Of a stretch of DNA of 64,000 nt, positions 50,477 to 59,590 are shown piece after piece. The notes beneath the pieces were generated by a model, which was not told where the DNA came from, did no database searches, and saw only the letters and a program-made list of their open reading frames with translations. Within the stretch, counting starts at the first letter, position 1. Every line of letters starts with the position of its first letter. A program made the translations under genes and the position numbers. Source of the stretch: Chitinophaga filiformis (GTDB lineage: Bacteria > Bacteroidota > Bacteroidia > Chitinophagales > Chitinophagaceae); contig NZ_JAKIRP010000018.1 in assembly GCF_021646545.1 (NCBI RefSeq), positions 1 through 64,000 of the forward strand, read 5' to 3'.

Positions 50477-51427
50477 TTATATTTTATTCCTTTCTTCAGA
50501 AGATTGCTTAACTTCTACGTTTCTGAATTCGTACAATTTATGGGGATCATCAGCCCGGCCCTTTACACAGGTGAGCCACTCCTGTCGGGCTACAAGCGCT
50601 GAGCATGGGCCGTAAGTGAAAATACTGATAGGCCTCTTTTCTGATTCCTGTTTTAGCATACATAAAACGTCCTGCATCATGTTCCCTAAAAAAGGGGTAT
50701 ACATGAAAAATATGGTCCCGGAGGAAAAGTCGGCCTTTCGAGCGTCTGTATTTACAAAGGCTACATTAGTTAAATTGAGTGCTGCACCACAAGCAGTGGC
50801 ATAATCAGCGTAAGCCGGTTCCCATTCAATACCCACAGAAACAGCTCCACTAATTAAGTTTACAAGCATATTTACCTGCCCCAGGCCCGAGCCTACATCA
50901 ACAAATACATCTGTCGGTTTGATGGATGCAGATAGCGCAAATATCATTCTGGCAGGTGTTTTCTGGTAGAATACCATTTCTGGTTCCGGCTCCATAAGGG
51001 CCTCAGGCATGTTTCCTGTTAACAACAGTCCGTTGAGAAAGATGTCAAGGTTGTCATAACCAATCTCATTGATCTTCTCATCAGCAACAACATCGTACCC
51101 TAAGTATTCGGTCACCATTTCCGTGAAAGAGCTACCTGTATAAATCCCTGCCCTGATTTTTTCCCTTAACTCATTAAATAAATAGCCATCAATTTCTTCA
51201 AGTCTGCACTTCAGAGTTTCCGCATGATGGTTCAACTCCTGCAAGTCTTTAGTCTCACCAGTTTGAAGCAGCAATTCTTCGATGCGGCCAATGATATGGA
51301 AGTCAATAAAGTCCAGTGTATCTGCCCGGAGGTTGAAATTGTTGTCTTCGTACAGTTCGATATTCTCTTCAATTGTACGGATGCCGGATTGTATCTCTGG
51401 TATTGTTGTTAGTGGCTTAATAAGCAT
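50477..51427 (-). CDS. SAM-dependent methyltransferase-like protein
   Basis: A 316-aa protein. Residues 1-130 are mostly helical (IRTIEENIELYEDNNFNL, LKCRLEEIDGYLFNEL). From about 150 a Rossmann-like class I methyltransferase fold begins, with DVFVDVGSGLGQVNMLVNLI near 176 (motif I, GxGxG), GIEWEPAYADYATACG (motif II acidic residue), VAFVNTDARKADF (motif III) and IFFMYTPFLGNMMQDVL (motif IV region). DOT1-like or small-molecule methyltransferases share this arrangement. Substrate unknown. AT-rich relative to flanking genes, hinting at a different history. Confidence 0.8.
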   Translation of the reverse strand: MLIKPLTTIPEIQSGIRTIEENIELYEDNNFNLRADTLDFIDFHIIGRIEELLLQTGETKDLQELNHHAETLKCRLEEIDGYLFNELREKIRAGIYTGSSFTEMVTEYLGYDVVADEKINEIGYDNLDIFLNGLLLTGNMPEALMEPEPEMVFYQKTPARMIFALSASIKPTDVFVDVGSGLGQVNMLVNLISGAVSVGIEWEPAYADYATACGAALNLTNVAFVNTDARKADFSSGTIFFMYTPFLGNMMQDVLCMLKQESEKRPISIFTYGPCSALVARQEWLTCVKGRADDPHKLYEFRNVEVKQSSEERNKI

Positions 51428-51512
51428 TAATAGTAAAAGTGTATGCTAAAGATAAACATCCTTTTTCTGAAAGAGGGCTAGCCGGTTGCTCAAACCGGTC
51501 ATCATTGGCAGT

Positions 51513-52094
51513 CTATTGCTTTGACGCATTAGAAATACCCTCTCCTAAAATATCAAGTATTTCACCTAAGTGATCGGGCTCTTTCTGTTTAACTGGTTGG
51601 TGGTAAGCGCGTCTTTTGGGTGGTTGGCCGTCGGTAATGTAATACTCCCAGGTTCCGCCCAACATCAGTTTCGGCCTTCTTTCGAAGTGCTTTCCAAACC
51701 GTACGAGTTTTATAGTATCAACATCATCAATAATGAAGATCTGCTTGTAGGTGGGTGTATATGCGAGGAAGCGGCTTTCAACTATTGCCCGTTGATTGGC
51801 TTTAAGAACGAATGAATAGGTTCTTGCAACTGTATCCCGGGAAATGAAGGGAATGAATTTCCTGCCCTGGTAAATGTCTTCCAATTCGAGGTCATAGGTT
51901 TCTATAGAATCGCGTTTACCTGTCTGGCCCCGTCCTATGGCTTCACCCGGGAACATGAATTTTGGCGGATAAATGACTTTAATTCTTCTGTCAGTAGCGG
52001 TCTCATTCGAAATGGCCACCAGGGCGGAGGACTCGCATGATATTAAACAAACGGTGGATAGGAGTATCAGTGATATAAGGTATTTAATCGTCAT
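51513..52094 (-). CDS. Hypothetical lipoprotein, 193 aa
   Basis: ATG 52094 (MTIKYLISLILLSTVCLISC) is chosen, giving a lipoprotein signal with Cys near residue 20; an ATG eight codons upstream is possible. The mature part: SSALVAISNETATDRRIKVIYPP, a Tyr/Arg-rich middle with FVLKANQRAIVESRFLAYTP, then strand IFIIDDVDTIKLVRFGKHF, and a basic tail ending ISNASKQ. Probably a small beta domain. No family recognised. It lies 86 bp upstream of the methyltransferase on the same strand. Confidence 0.7.
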   Translation of the reverse strand: MTIKYLISLILLSTVCLISCESSALVAISNETATDRRIKVIYPPKFMFPGEAIGRGQTGKRDSIETYDLELEDIYQGRKFIPFISRDTVARTYSFVLKANQRAIVESRFLAYTPTYKQIFIIDDVDTIKLVRFGKHFERRPKLMLGGTWEYYITDGQPPKRRAYHQPVKQKEPDHLGEILDILGEGISNASKQ

Positions 52095-52419
52095 GGCGCC
52101 CAATAGATATTTTGTCATCTACTATAAATATACATGACTTCTCCTGTTATTGATGTATGTACTCAAAGTAATGATGAGTAATTTGCTTACCCTGCTTTAC
52201 ACGCTACATTCTTCGCATAATTCCATCACTTTTTCTCAAAGATTCTTTCCGGGATATTTTTAATTCCACATTTGCATTGTCATCACGGCAGGATTATAAA
52301 ATGCAAAAATGGAACAGATAATGGATGAGTAAACAGGAAATGAATAGGTGTCTTCAGTTATCTGAAGGACAGGGATTTAACTTTACACGACAGTGAAATA
52401 GTTGTAGGTTTAAGCTCGT

Positions 52420-52445
52420 GGTCCGGCATTCCTGCCGGACCTTTA
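52420..52445 (+). terminator. Hairpin terminator of an unassigned short transcript
   Basis: GGTCCGGCA (52420-52428) pairs exactly with TGCCGGACC (52433-52441) across a 4-nt loop, followed by TTTA. No plus-strand gene ends just before it. Confidence 0.55.
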
Positions 52446-52524
52446 TGTTGTGTGTATGTCTGGTTGTAACGTATCTGTCGGGTAGAAATGAGCCAAAAAT
52501 GAGTATCATCTGTTATAATTTGTC

Positions 52525-52532
52525 TAGCTTTG
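52525..52532 (+). promoter_or_regulatory. -7 promoter box (TAGCTTTG)
   Basis: An exact TAnnTTTG match 33 bp before ATG 52566. This makes the in-frame codon at 52530 an unlikely start. Confidence 0.5.
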
Positions 52533-52565
52533 CGCCGTCTCTTGAAACACTGTCATCGTTTAGCC

Positions 52566-52934
52566 ATGGATTTACAAACCGCAAAATATATCATCGATCA
52601 CTATCTGCAACTTCTTCCGTTCGAAGAGAAAGGCGTAATTCAGATGACGCTTGCTAAATATCTGAGGCTGTCTTTAGAGCCGGGGACCGCTGTAAGTATC
52701 GAACCCGATCCTATTGCAACGAAATATTATCGTAAAAACGGGTGGCTTTCAGACAACGAGGATGCATCAGTTATGCTGAAAATGGGGCGCGACCAGTTTT
52801 ACATACTGGTTGCCAGTAAGATAAAAGAACGATATGATTCTAAAATTTTTATGAATAACTGTCCTAAATGTGGTAAACTTTGCAGAACAACCATGGCAAA
52901 GCAATGCCGTTATTGTAGACATGACTGGCATTGA
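52566..52934 (+). CDS. Small protein with C-terminal zinc ribbon, 122 aa
   Basis: ATG 52566 is favoured by the promoter box at 52525-52532. Residues 1-85 are helical (MDLQTAKYIIDHYLQLLPFE, EEKGVIQMTLAKYLRLSL) and may form a small binding domain. The last 25 residues hold CPKC and CRYC pairs (NNCPKCGKLCRTT, QCRYCRHDWH), a four-Cys zinc knuckle like those of rubredoxin-type domains. Possibly nucleic-acid or protein binding; not assigned. Confidence 0.75.
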   Translation: MDLQTAKYIIDHYLQLLPFEEKGVIQMTLAKYLRLSLEPGTAVSIEPDPIATKYYRKNGWLSDNEDASVMLKMGRDQFYILVASKIKERYDSKIFMNNCPKCGKLCRTTMAKQCRYCRHDWH

Positions 52935-53065
52935 TGCCATAAAAGCCTCTCTACCTCGTTTTAAGGCGGCGAGCCTAATTGTTATCCGCATTTGTCTACA
53001 AACTACAAAAGACAGCAAGACTACCCTTATAGAAAGGTATTAACAATAAACAACGCTGCAGCTAG

Positions 53066-54031
53066 TCACACCAGGAACTGGTCATAGTCATAGTGATGAA
53101 ACGCCCTTAGTGAGGCGGTTTCTTCCGGTATATTCATTCCTTTCCCCTGAACGATCTGTTCTTCGATTTTCTCTCTCCATGTGGTTGTGGGCGTCCTTTT
53201 CCGCTCACTCACAGCTCGCAGTATATCCACCGCGGAGCGGCTTTTCTTCGCAATCCGGGATGTTTTGGCTGGTCGCTGCGGATCTTTTGCTTTTTCTTCC
53301 AATGGTAAAACCGGCTCCAGTACTGCTGTTATAAATGCCTGCTCGCTGCTGGCTTTATGGGAGGTATGAATCCCTGTATTGGTATGCAGAAAACGGATCT
53401 GCAAAAGAACGATCGTAGCAGTGGCCCTCGCGGGTGCAACCGGCAACAGCAGGGAGTGTTGTTTTTCCCCCAGCCGGACGCAAATGGCGGCCGTTGTGGT
53501 CCCAAGACAGGTATGCTGCTCAAGGTCCATGTCCAATGCCACCGCCTGGAGCTGTATATAACGGGCATCTTTAGGCGGTTTCAACCAGTTTTGCCAGTTG
53601 GCAGGCAGCCTCACCACCACAGCGCCATTCTCCTGGCGGATGGTATCTATCCCACCAATGGTCATGACGGCCTTTTTATTATACCGGAAATCTTTCAGGT
53701 GCTGGTGCAGGGCTGCGGCACTGAATACACGTTTACCCCGGGGATGCAGGGTATCTTCTCTCAGCGCCGCATAAACGGCCTTATTTAGCCTGAATACGGT
53801 CGTTTCGTCCTGTGCGGGCGTCCATATACCGTTCAGGGCAGAACGGATCGATTTTGCAGCTTTACTGGCCTTGGCGAACTCACGGCTGCTTTGTTTGCTG
53901 GCGGCGGACATACTATCCGGGCCATATTCGGGCATTTTGCGGCAGAATTGCCTGCCATTCCGCTCGTAATAGATAAGGTCTCCGACATGACCGGAAAGAC
54001 CCTGGGTAAGGATGTTGAAGTTTTGGGCCAT
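53066..54031 (-). CDS. Hypothetical protein, DUF6266-like, 321 aa
   Basis: ATG 54031 (MAQNFNILTQGLSGHVGDLI) is chosen over ATG 54055. The N-terminus, LSGHVGDLIYYERNGRQFCR followed by KMPEYGPDSMSAASKQSSRE, resembles DUF6266-type Bacteroidota proteins that start with a G-x-S/T-G-x-V-G-x-x-x-Y/W pattern. A beta-rich core follows (AVMTIGGIDTIRQENGAVVV, CLGTTTAAICVRLGEKQHSL), and a basic C-terminal region with KRTPTTTWREKIEEQIVQGK. The product is rich in His and Arg. Phage-tail or surface roles have been proposed for such families, which is not supported by a search here. Confidence 0.6.
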   Translation of the reverse strand: MAQNFNILTQGLSGHVGDLIYYERNGRQFCRKMPEYGPDSMSAASKQSSREFAKASKAAKSIRSALNGIWTPAQDETTVFRLNKAVYAALREDTLHPRGKRVFSAAALHQHLKDFRYNKKAVMTIGGIDTIRQENGAVVVRLPANWQNWLKPPKDARYIQLQAVALDMDLEQHTCLGTTTAAICVRLGEKQHSLLLPVAPARATATIVLLQIRFLHTNTGIHTSHKASSEQAFITAVLEPVLPLEEKAKDPQRPAKTSRIAKKSRSAVDILRAVSERKRTPTTTWREKIEEQIVQGKGMNIPEETASLRAFHHYDYDQFLV

Positions 54032-54055
54032 AACACTCAATAGATTATGGCTCAA

Positions 54056-54582
54056 TTTACGTAAAAATTGGTATTAACAAGCTGATAGTTAGGGTCTTTG
54101 TTCGCTTATGCCTTTGTTCTTCACCGCCATTATAAGGTGATTAAAGGTGCTTTTATATATCTCCTTAAAGACCCTATAATGTACTTATAATCAGCCTATA
54201 GTGAACTGGAAGAACAGGGATTGAACTGAACATGAGTTGGACTTGAGTTGGACTTAATCGGAGGAATTGTTGGGAGAAATGGTCGGTTCGCGGGCTAAAA
54301 AAAGGCGAAGCCGGAGGAAAAAGTGAAGAGGGGGATGTTTTTTCAACTATTCAACGCCGTGATGTATCTATTTCTATAAAAACGAATTGAACTGTGAAGG
54401 TCGGCGAAGGCGCGGAAGCTTATCGAAAATTCCTGGTTCCCAGGTGCCCGTATCGACCCGGACCTGGTTCGATCAGAACAGCCCTGTGGTCAATTCCGAA
54501 AGCTTGTGCTGCAGCATAAAAGTTCAGCAATCGGTATGCCAGTTGTCCGGGATATAATGCCTGTTAATTCATCTTAATAAGA
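54056..54582. other. 527-bp gene-free region with inverted repeat and repeated words
   Basis: TAGGGTCTTT (54090-54099) and AAAGACCCTA (54167-54176) are exact inverted copies. A GAGTTGGACTT motif occurs twice near 54235-54256. The remainder is mixed sequence, with the terminator for the metalloprotease gene at its right end. No supported gene. Confidence 0.45.
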
Positions 54583-54610
54583 AAGCCAGTGCCTGGAAGG
54601 GCACTGGCTT
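54583..54610 (-). terminator. Terminator of the metzincin protease gene
   Basis: AAGCCAGTGCC (54583-54593) pairs exactly with GGCACTGGCTT (54600-54610), followed on the minus strand by TTTCTT. Confidence 0.82.
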
Positions 54611-54635
54611 TTCTGTATCATATTCTATATTGTCT

Positions 54636-57600
54636 TTATTGTTTAATGATCTTCGTCATGCTCACTTCTTTCGCGCCATTCCTGATCCTTACCATATAAA
54701 CACCTGCAGGCAATGCAGAAATGTCCAGCTGCGTTTTAACTGTGCTCATTTCACGGCGCAGCACTACGCGGCCATTGACATCAAAGATGCTCACCTCTGA
54801 TTTTCCTTTGAAATCTGCAAGGTTAATGTTCAATACATTATCCGCAGGGTTCGGGAATACAACCACTTTTGGTACATCGCTGGTGATAACATCGTTTTGG
54901 CGACTGGCGGTACCTAACTGTACACGTAACGTATAACAAGAGGTAGCACTGTTAGCGCCATTGTAACCATATACCTGGGCATAATAGGTACCCGGATTAA
55001 GGGTTCTGCTGATGCTTTCACTAGTGGTGCCACCTGCCTGTGAAATATTGAGCTGTGAACCTGAGCTGTTCAGCAGTTTCAGATCATAGTCGCCCGGCAG
55101 CGTGCCCAATGTAATAGTGATCGTACCACGGTTGCTGATCACAAACTTGTAATGGTCGATATCTCCACTTGGGCTGATAAGACCAGTGACATCGGTATTG
55201 AAAGGAATGGTAGCAGCACCGGCAGTTGTTCCATTGGTTGAATTATCCAACGTATTGGCACAACCTGATACCGTTAAGGTCGTGAACTGTGCGGTAGTAT
55301 ATGTGCTGTTGGCGCCGGAACAATTTGTCCTTACTCTCCAGTCATATAATGTTGCAGATGTTAATCCGCTCAGGCTAACTGAGGTGGAGGTAGTTGCGGT
55401 TGCTGCACTGATCCATGTACTGGATGAAGCAGGTTTATAGTCTACATCATAACTTAATGCACCGCTTACGGCTGACCAGCCAACGGTAGCTCCGGTACTT
55501 GTTACAGCGGAACTGGTTAAACCAGCAGGAGCAGTACAAGTGCCTCCGGTGGTGGTGAATTGTGCGGCTGAGTAAGCGCTGCTGCCGCTGCTGCAATTGG
55601 TTCTTATCCTGTAGTCATAAGTAGTGCCTAATGTAAGACCTGTTAAGCCCACAGAAGTAGCTGTTGTTGCGGTTGCAGCATTGATCCAGGTAGCAGAGGA
55701 GCTGGCTTTATAATCCACATCATATGATACAGCACCGCTTACGGCTGTCCAGTCTACCGTAGCTGATGTATTGGTAATAGCGGATGCAGTTAATCCTGCC
55801 GGAGAAGCACAGGATGATCCGGATGTGATGGTGAAGTTGGCGTTGGAAATATCAAAGAAAATATTTCCTACAGCTTCGATTTTTATTCTTGCTGTAGTAG
55901 AAGGCGTGTTTGGGATAGTCACCACCTCACTGCCGTCGTTAGGAGTACTTGCCACTAATGTGCTGAACGTAGTACCTCCATCTGTAGAGATGGATATTTT
56001 TACGTTGGCACAACTAACAGGGGATGCTGTAGTATTGGCAACGTTCCAGGTGATGGTCTGTGATGAGTTGCCTGCCCATGATACAGCGGTATTGGGAGCA
56101 GTCACGGAAAACGGACCTGAGGAATTGGTAACGGTTACCGTCATATCCGCAAAATTGGTCTGTCCGATGGTTACCGGCGCCGTAGAGCTATAAGGTGCAT
56201 TGTCCCTTACCGTTAAGCGGAAGCGCAAAGTTCTTGAAACGGAACTCAGTGCTTCGGTATTAGCGCCTGCATCGCCACCTGACAGAGGGCCAGACACCAG
56301 ACCGCCTGCAAGAATGGTCGCCAGTTTAGGGAAATACCTGGTTGGCGACGTGCTGGGGGTAAATGATATCCAGTTAGGGCCTGATGCTTTGGTAGCACTG
56401 GCCACGCTATTAGAGCCCGTCTGTGAGGATGAAGCATTATCATTCTGCTCCCAGCAATAAGTCAGCACATCACTGGCATTGGCATCAGTAGCTGAACCTG
56501 TGAGTGCAAACGGAGTGCTGATAGGAATGGTAAAGTTACCGCCGGCATTGACAACAGGGGTTGCGTTATTGGCAGATATGCTGGTAGTTACCGGACAAGT
56601 CTTGCCTGTAAGGTTAGACTGGATCTGTGCAATGGACGCAGCATGGAAAATATCAATAGAGTGTGGTGCAAGGTCCTGGCTGGTAATACCGGCATAGCCC
56701 ATAATGGTGATACCTGAACCAGGTTCCACATTGACGCCGGTGCCTTCATTGCTCATGGAGAATGTATGGTTGGCACCTAACTGGTGGCCTACTTCATGCA
56801 CAACATAATCGATATCGAAATTATCGCCCTGAGGAATGTTATCGGCAGGGGAGGTGAAACCACTTCCTTTTGAGTTATCGACACAGATACAACCGATACA
56901 ACCAGCGTTGCCGCCGCCGCCGGATGCGCCGAACAGGTGACCAATATCATAATTCGCTGCACCAATTACGGAGTTCAAGGTGTTTTGCAGCTCGCTGTTC
57001 CATGCGCCGCCTGCACCTGAGCTGGCGTTCGAATATGGATCTGTTGAAGCGTTATAATAAAATACATTGGTGCTTGCTGCGATCAGGTTCAGATGAATAG
57101 CAAGGTCTTTTTCATAAACGCCATTACAACGGGTAAGTGTGGCATTGACAGCCGCCAGTACCAATGAAACCTGTGAAGAGCTGGTGGCGCCGAAATAATT
57201 GGAGTATTCCGCAGTCACTGATTGTGCCAGTCGCAGTGTTTTTGCATCGCCGGTTGACCTGGCGTTGGGCAACTGGTTGCCGATATTAGCTGCCAGTTTT
57301 TGTTCGGGAGTAGAACATTTCCATGGCAAGGTCCTCGGCTGTTTTTTAAATACGGTGTACACCGTGTGGTCCGCAGAATAAGGTTCAATAAATTCATTTT
57401 CCTTTCCGATACGAAAGACCATTGTTTGTATTCCCTGCGGAGAAATACTCAACTTTAATGTGGCCGATTTGTCGGTGATGCCTTTTCCTGAAAATGCCCT
57501 TATTTCCGGGAATTTTGCCTGTAATGCAGGCTCGAAGTTAGAGGCTTCTACAATTTCGAACTGTTCGATTTGCCCGTCTGCGTTAGGCAACGAAATGATT

Positions 57601-57818
57601 GTTGAATGTGATGCCGCATTACTTACGGTTTTGAATACTTCATTCCTCAGGGGAGTGAAGTTCAGGTCAAACAATTTGTACTCAGTCGGAAATGCAAGTC
57701 GGGCTACGGCTTTGTCGGTGGTAATCCTGGCGGCATCTGTGTGTGGCCTCCAGTAGTCCTGTGCAAACGACATTGTGCTGCATAACAATGCCGTTGCAAG
57801 AAGTAAAACTTTGCTCAT
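54636..57818 (-). CDS. Secreted metzincin (reprolysin-like) protease with FnIII, PPC and T9SS domains
   Basis: A 1060-aa zinc endopeptidase for export by T9SS. Signal peptide MSKVLLLATALLCSTMSFAQ, then a propeptide to about residue 190. The metzincin catalytic domain (about 200-410) has HEVGHQLGANHTF near residue 342 (three zinc His, catalytic Glu) and the Met-turn region IMGYAG near 375. Two fibronectin type III domains follow, each repeating WTAVSGAVSYDVDYK / WSAVSGALSYDVDYK and ATSVGLTGLTLGTTYDYRIR-like cores. A PPC domain (DITGL-type, GDIDHYKFVISNRG) runs about 875-960. A type A sorting domain (VVFPNPADNVLNINLADFKG, GVYMVRIRNGAKEVSMTKII) ends the protein. Possible roles: nutrient proteolysis or surface-protein processing. 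Monocistronic. Confidence 0.93.
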   Translation of the reverse strand: MSKVLLLATALLCSTMSFAQDYWRPHTDAARITTDKAVARLAFPTEYKLFDLNFTPLRNEVFKTVSNAASHSTIISLPNADGQIEQFEIVEASNFEPALQAKFPEIRAFSGKGITDKSATLKLSISPQGIQTMVFRIGKENEFIEPYSADHTVYTVFKKQPRTLPWKCSTPEQKLAANIGNQLPNARSTGDAKTLRLAQSVTAEYSNYFGATSSSQVSLVLAAVNATLTRCNGVYEKDLAIHLNLIAASTNVFYYNASTDPYSNASSGAGGAWNSELQNTLNSVIGAANYDIGHLFGASGGGGNAGCIGCICVDNSKGSGFTSPADNIPQGDNFDIDYVVHEVGHQLGANHTFSMSNEGTGVNVEPGSGITIMGYAGITSQDLAPHSIDIFHAASIAQIQSNLTGKTCPVTTSISANNATPVVNAGGNFTIPISTPFALTGSATDANASDVLTYCWEQNDNASSSQTGSNSVASATKASGPNWISFTPSTSPTRYFPKLATILAGGLVSGPLSGGDAGANTEALSSVSRTLRFRLTVRDNAPYSSTAPVTIGQTNFADMTVTVTNSSGPFSVTAPNTAVSWAGNSSQTITWNVANTTASPVSCANVKISISTDGGTTFSTLVASTPNDGSEVVTIPNTPSTTARIKIEAVGNIFFDISNANFTITSGSSCASPAGLTASAITNTSATVDWTAVSGAVSYDVDYKASSSATWINAATATTATSVGLTGLTLGTTYDYRIRTNCSSGSSAYSAAQFTTTGGTCTAPAGLTSSAVTSTGATVGWSAVSGALSYDVDYKPASSSTWISAATATTSTSVSLSGLTSATLYDWRVRTNCSGANSTYTTAQFTTLTVSGCANTLDNSTNGTTAGAATIPFNTDVTGLISPSGDIDHYKFVISNRGTITITLGTLPGDYDLKLLNSSGSQLNISQAGGTTSESISRTLNPGTYYAQVYGYNGANSATSCYTLRVQLGTASRQNDVITSDVPKVVVFPNPADNVLNINLADFKGKSEVSIFDVNGRVVLRREMSTVKTQLDISALPAGVYMVRIRNGAKEVSMTKIIKQ

Positions 57819-58305
57819 GTAATTAGGGTTTAAAGGTGAGATATTGTTGTCTCGATAAATGTAATTTAACTTACTGCGGTTGTAATTATAGTGCTCAACA
57901 GTATCTAAAGGCCATGGCTATAGAAAAATATTTAACCTAAACAGCTATACGGATGAAGATGTGCTCATAGTTTTAGTGATTTCATATATGGGTTAGCGAT
58001 TGGCGGTATATGTTTGTGTATGTTAATTTAGCGAAAAAAAATGATATTAGAAAACAGATTTCAGACATTGGTAAAAAGCGACGGCTAAGTAGGGGAATTG
58101 TTCCTCCTTCCAATGGGCGGATGTCAACCGACTGAAATTAATTCATCTCCTTAAGATGTTCACTTTCATAGCTTATTGTGATATTGTTACCAGCCATATG
58201 AGGTAAAGCGCTATTTCTTTCAGCAGGAAGGACAATGTAACAGCTGGGAAATAACAAACCAGCCGTATTTAACGTTGGCGTTGGTTCCTTTAACATCATC
58301 GTCTT
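57819..58305. other. Intergenic region between protease and 58306 genes
   Basis: AT-rich sequence with the promoter of the protease gene (TACATTTA, one base off TAnnTTTG, on the minus strand near 57860). No hairpin or ORF stands out. Confidence 0.35.
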
Positions 58306-59379
58306 TTATTGAGAGGGAAACATTTTACTGACGATCTTTATTGCCTTCTTGTCGCCCATCATAATAGTTGCTTTTCCGGCCATCTCTTTTAATGTCGAAC
58401 GTAGCTGTGCCGGCGGTAGCAACGGGAGTTCCCGCATGCCGCGGGAAAACGCTTCAGCGGCGATTGGATGTTCAGGGGAATTAAGGGCACAGACTATTTC
58501 AAATAATCGTGCTACGACGTCGCCCGATAACCAGTGGTTAGGATCTGCCATTGCGAGACTTGATTGCATACGGTCCCACGCCATTAAAGTATTGCCGGTT
58601 TTCAGATAAAGTGCACAGAGATTATTCAATATATTTTCTTTCATGAAGTCTCTTGATTCAAGTGTCAATGCCAGTTCATTCGCTGCAATCCGGCCTTCGG
58701 TATTACCTAATAGTTGTTCATAGTAATCTAATGCTGTTGCTTCAGCGGCCGTCCATTCCTGTTTTTCTGTCTTCCATTGCGCAACTTTCTCCCTTATTAT
58801 GTCCTTCTCATCCAGTTCGATGGCCAATTCAATTTGATCTTCTGTGTCATCAAGGCTGGCTTCCAGTTGGAACTGCAGACGCTGTTCAAAATCATCCAGG
58901 ATTTCGGTGCTTATATTACAGCGATCCCGGGAGGGGCCTGCAATTGCATAAAATGCATCCTTCCACTCCGATTGTGAACTATCTACGAAGTCATAGCTCT
59001 CGTCGATGCCGGCGGATACAAGGAACTCATAGTCAAATCCGCATGATGTATCAAAGTTCGCCTGTTTCGCGCGCGTAAAAAGCCAGACATTCTCCGGGTT
59101 TTTAAACCGTGCCAGCAGTGTTGCGTTGCGGGTCATCGCGTCGCCTATGCCCTGGAAGGCGTCATTTTCAGCGCGGAGGATCTCCTGCAGAAAGAGCTCA
59201 CGTAACAGTGGCTCGTCTGTTGGAAGGGGATCATACAGCAGTGCGATTATCAGATAAGATCTCTTTCGCTGATTATTATCGCAAATGTCTTCGTCTTCTG
59301 ACTGTTGAAAATGAAAATCGCTGACGGGTATTTTACTGGATCTTACATCACTGAGGACTTGTAGGTGCTTTTCGAGCAT
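58306..59379 (-). CDS. Hypothetical helical-repeat protein, 357 aa
   Basis: No family recognised. Long runs of amphipathic helices, e.g. LLRELFLQEILRAENDAFQG, ILDDFEQRLQFQLEASLDDT, IELAIELDEKDIIREKVAQW, ATALDYYEQLLGNTEGRIAA, LNNLCALYLKTGNTLMAWDR, point to TPR/SEL1-like repeats, especially near residues 205-340. The N-terminal part has strands, SYLIIALLYDPLPTD and WLFTRAKQANFDTSC. Probably a cytoplasmic scaffold. No neighbour suggests a pathway; it is isolated by gaps on both sides. Confidence 0.75.
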   Translation of the reverse strand: MLEKHLQVLSDVRSSKIPVSDFHFQQSEDEDICDNNQRKRSYLIIALLYDPLPTDEPLLRELFLQEILRAENDAFQGIGDAMTRNATLLARFKNPENVWLFTRAKQANFDTSCGFDYEFLVSAGIDESYDFVDSSQSEWKDAFYAIAGPSRDRCNISTEILDDFEQRLQFQLEASLDDTEDQIELAIELDEKDIIREKVAQWKTEKQEWTAAEATALDYYEQLLGNTEGRIAANELALTLESRDFMKENILNNLCALYLKTGNTLMAWDRMQSSLAMADPNHWLSGDVVARLFEIVCALNSPEHPIAAEAFSRGMRELPLLPPAQLRSTLKEMAGKATIMMGDKKAIKIVSKMFPSQ

Positions 59380-59590
59380 TAAAAATTCGGGTGTAAAGGG
59401 TGCTTAAGGTTGTTTATCGCGGTGTAATTTAATAATTCTTATTGGAATTGATAAATATGGGTCCTCTGCCATCGGCAAGTTGGTCTACTGCGAAACTTCT
59501 GCAGCAGCTTACAGTATATTCGGTGAAAATAAAGACACACATCCTCAAAACCATTTCTGAATCCGCTCACTTAACCAACAATCCCGTTAT

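Larger units (their letters stand above)
52119..52565. other. Intergenic region with a strong hairpin and a possible small transcript
   Basis: No ORF of credible length. A hairpin at 52420-52441 followed by TTTA could end a short plus-strand transcript. A weak TAnnTTTG-like box (CACATTTG) near 52268 could be its promoter. Confidence 0.35.
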
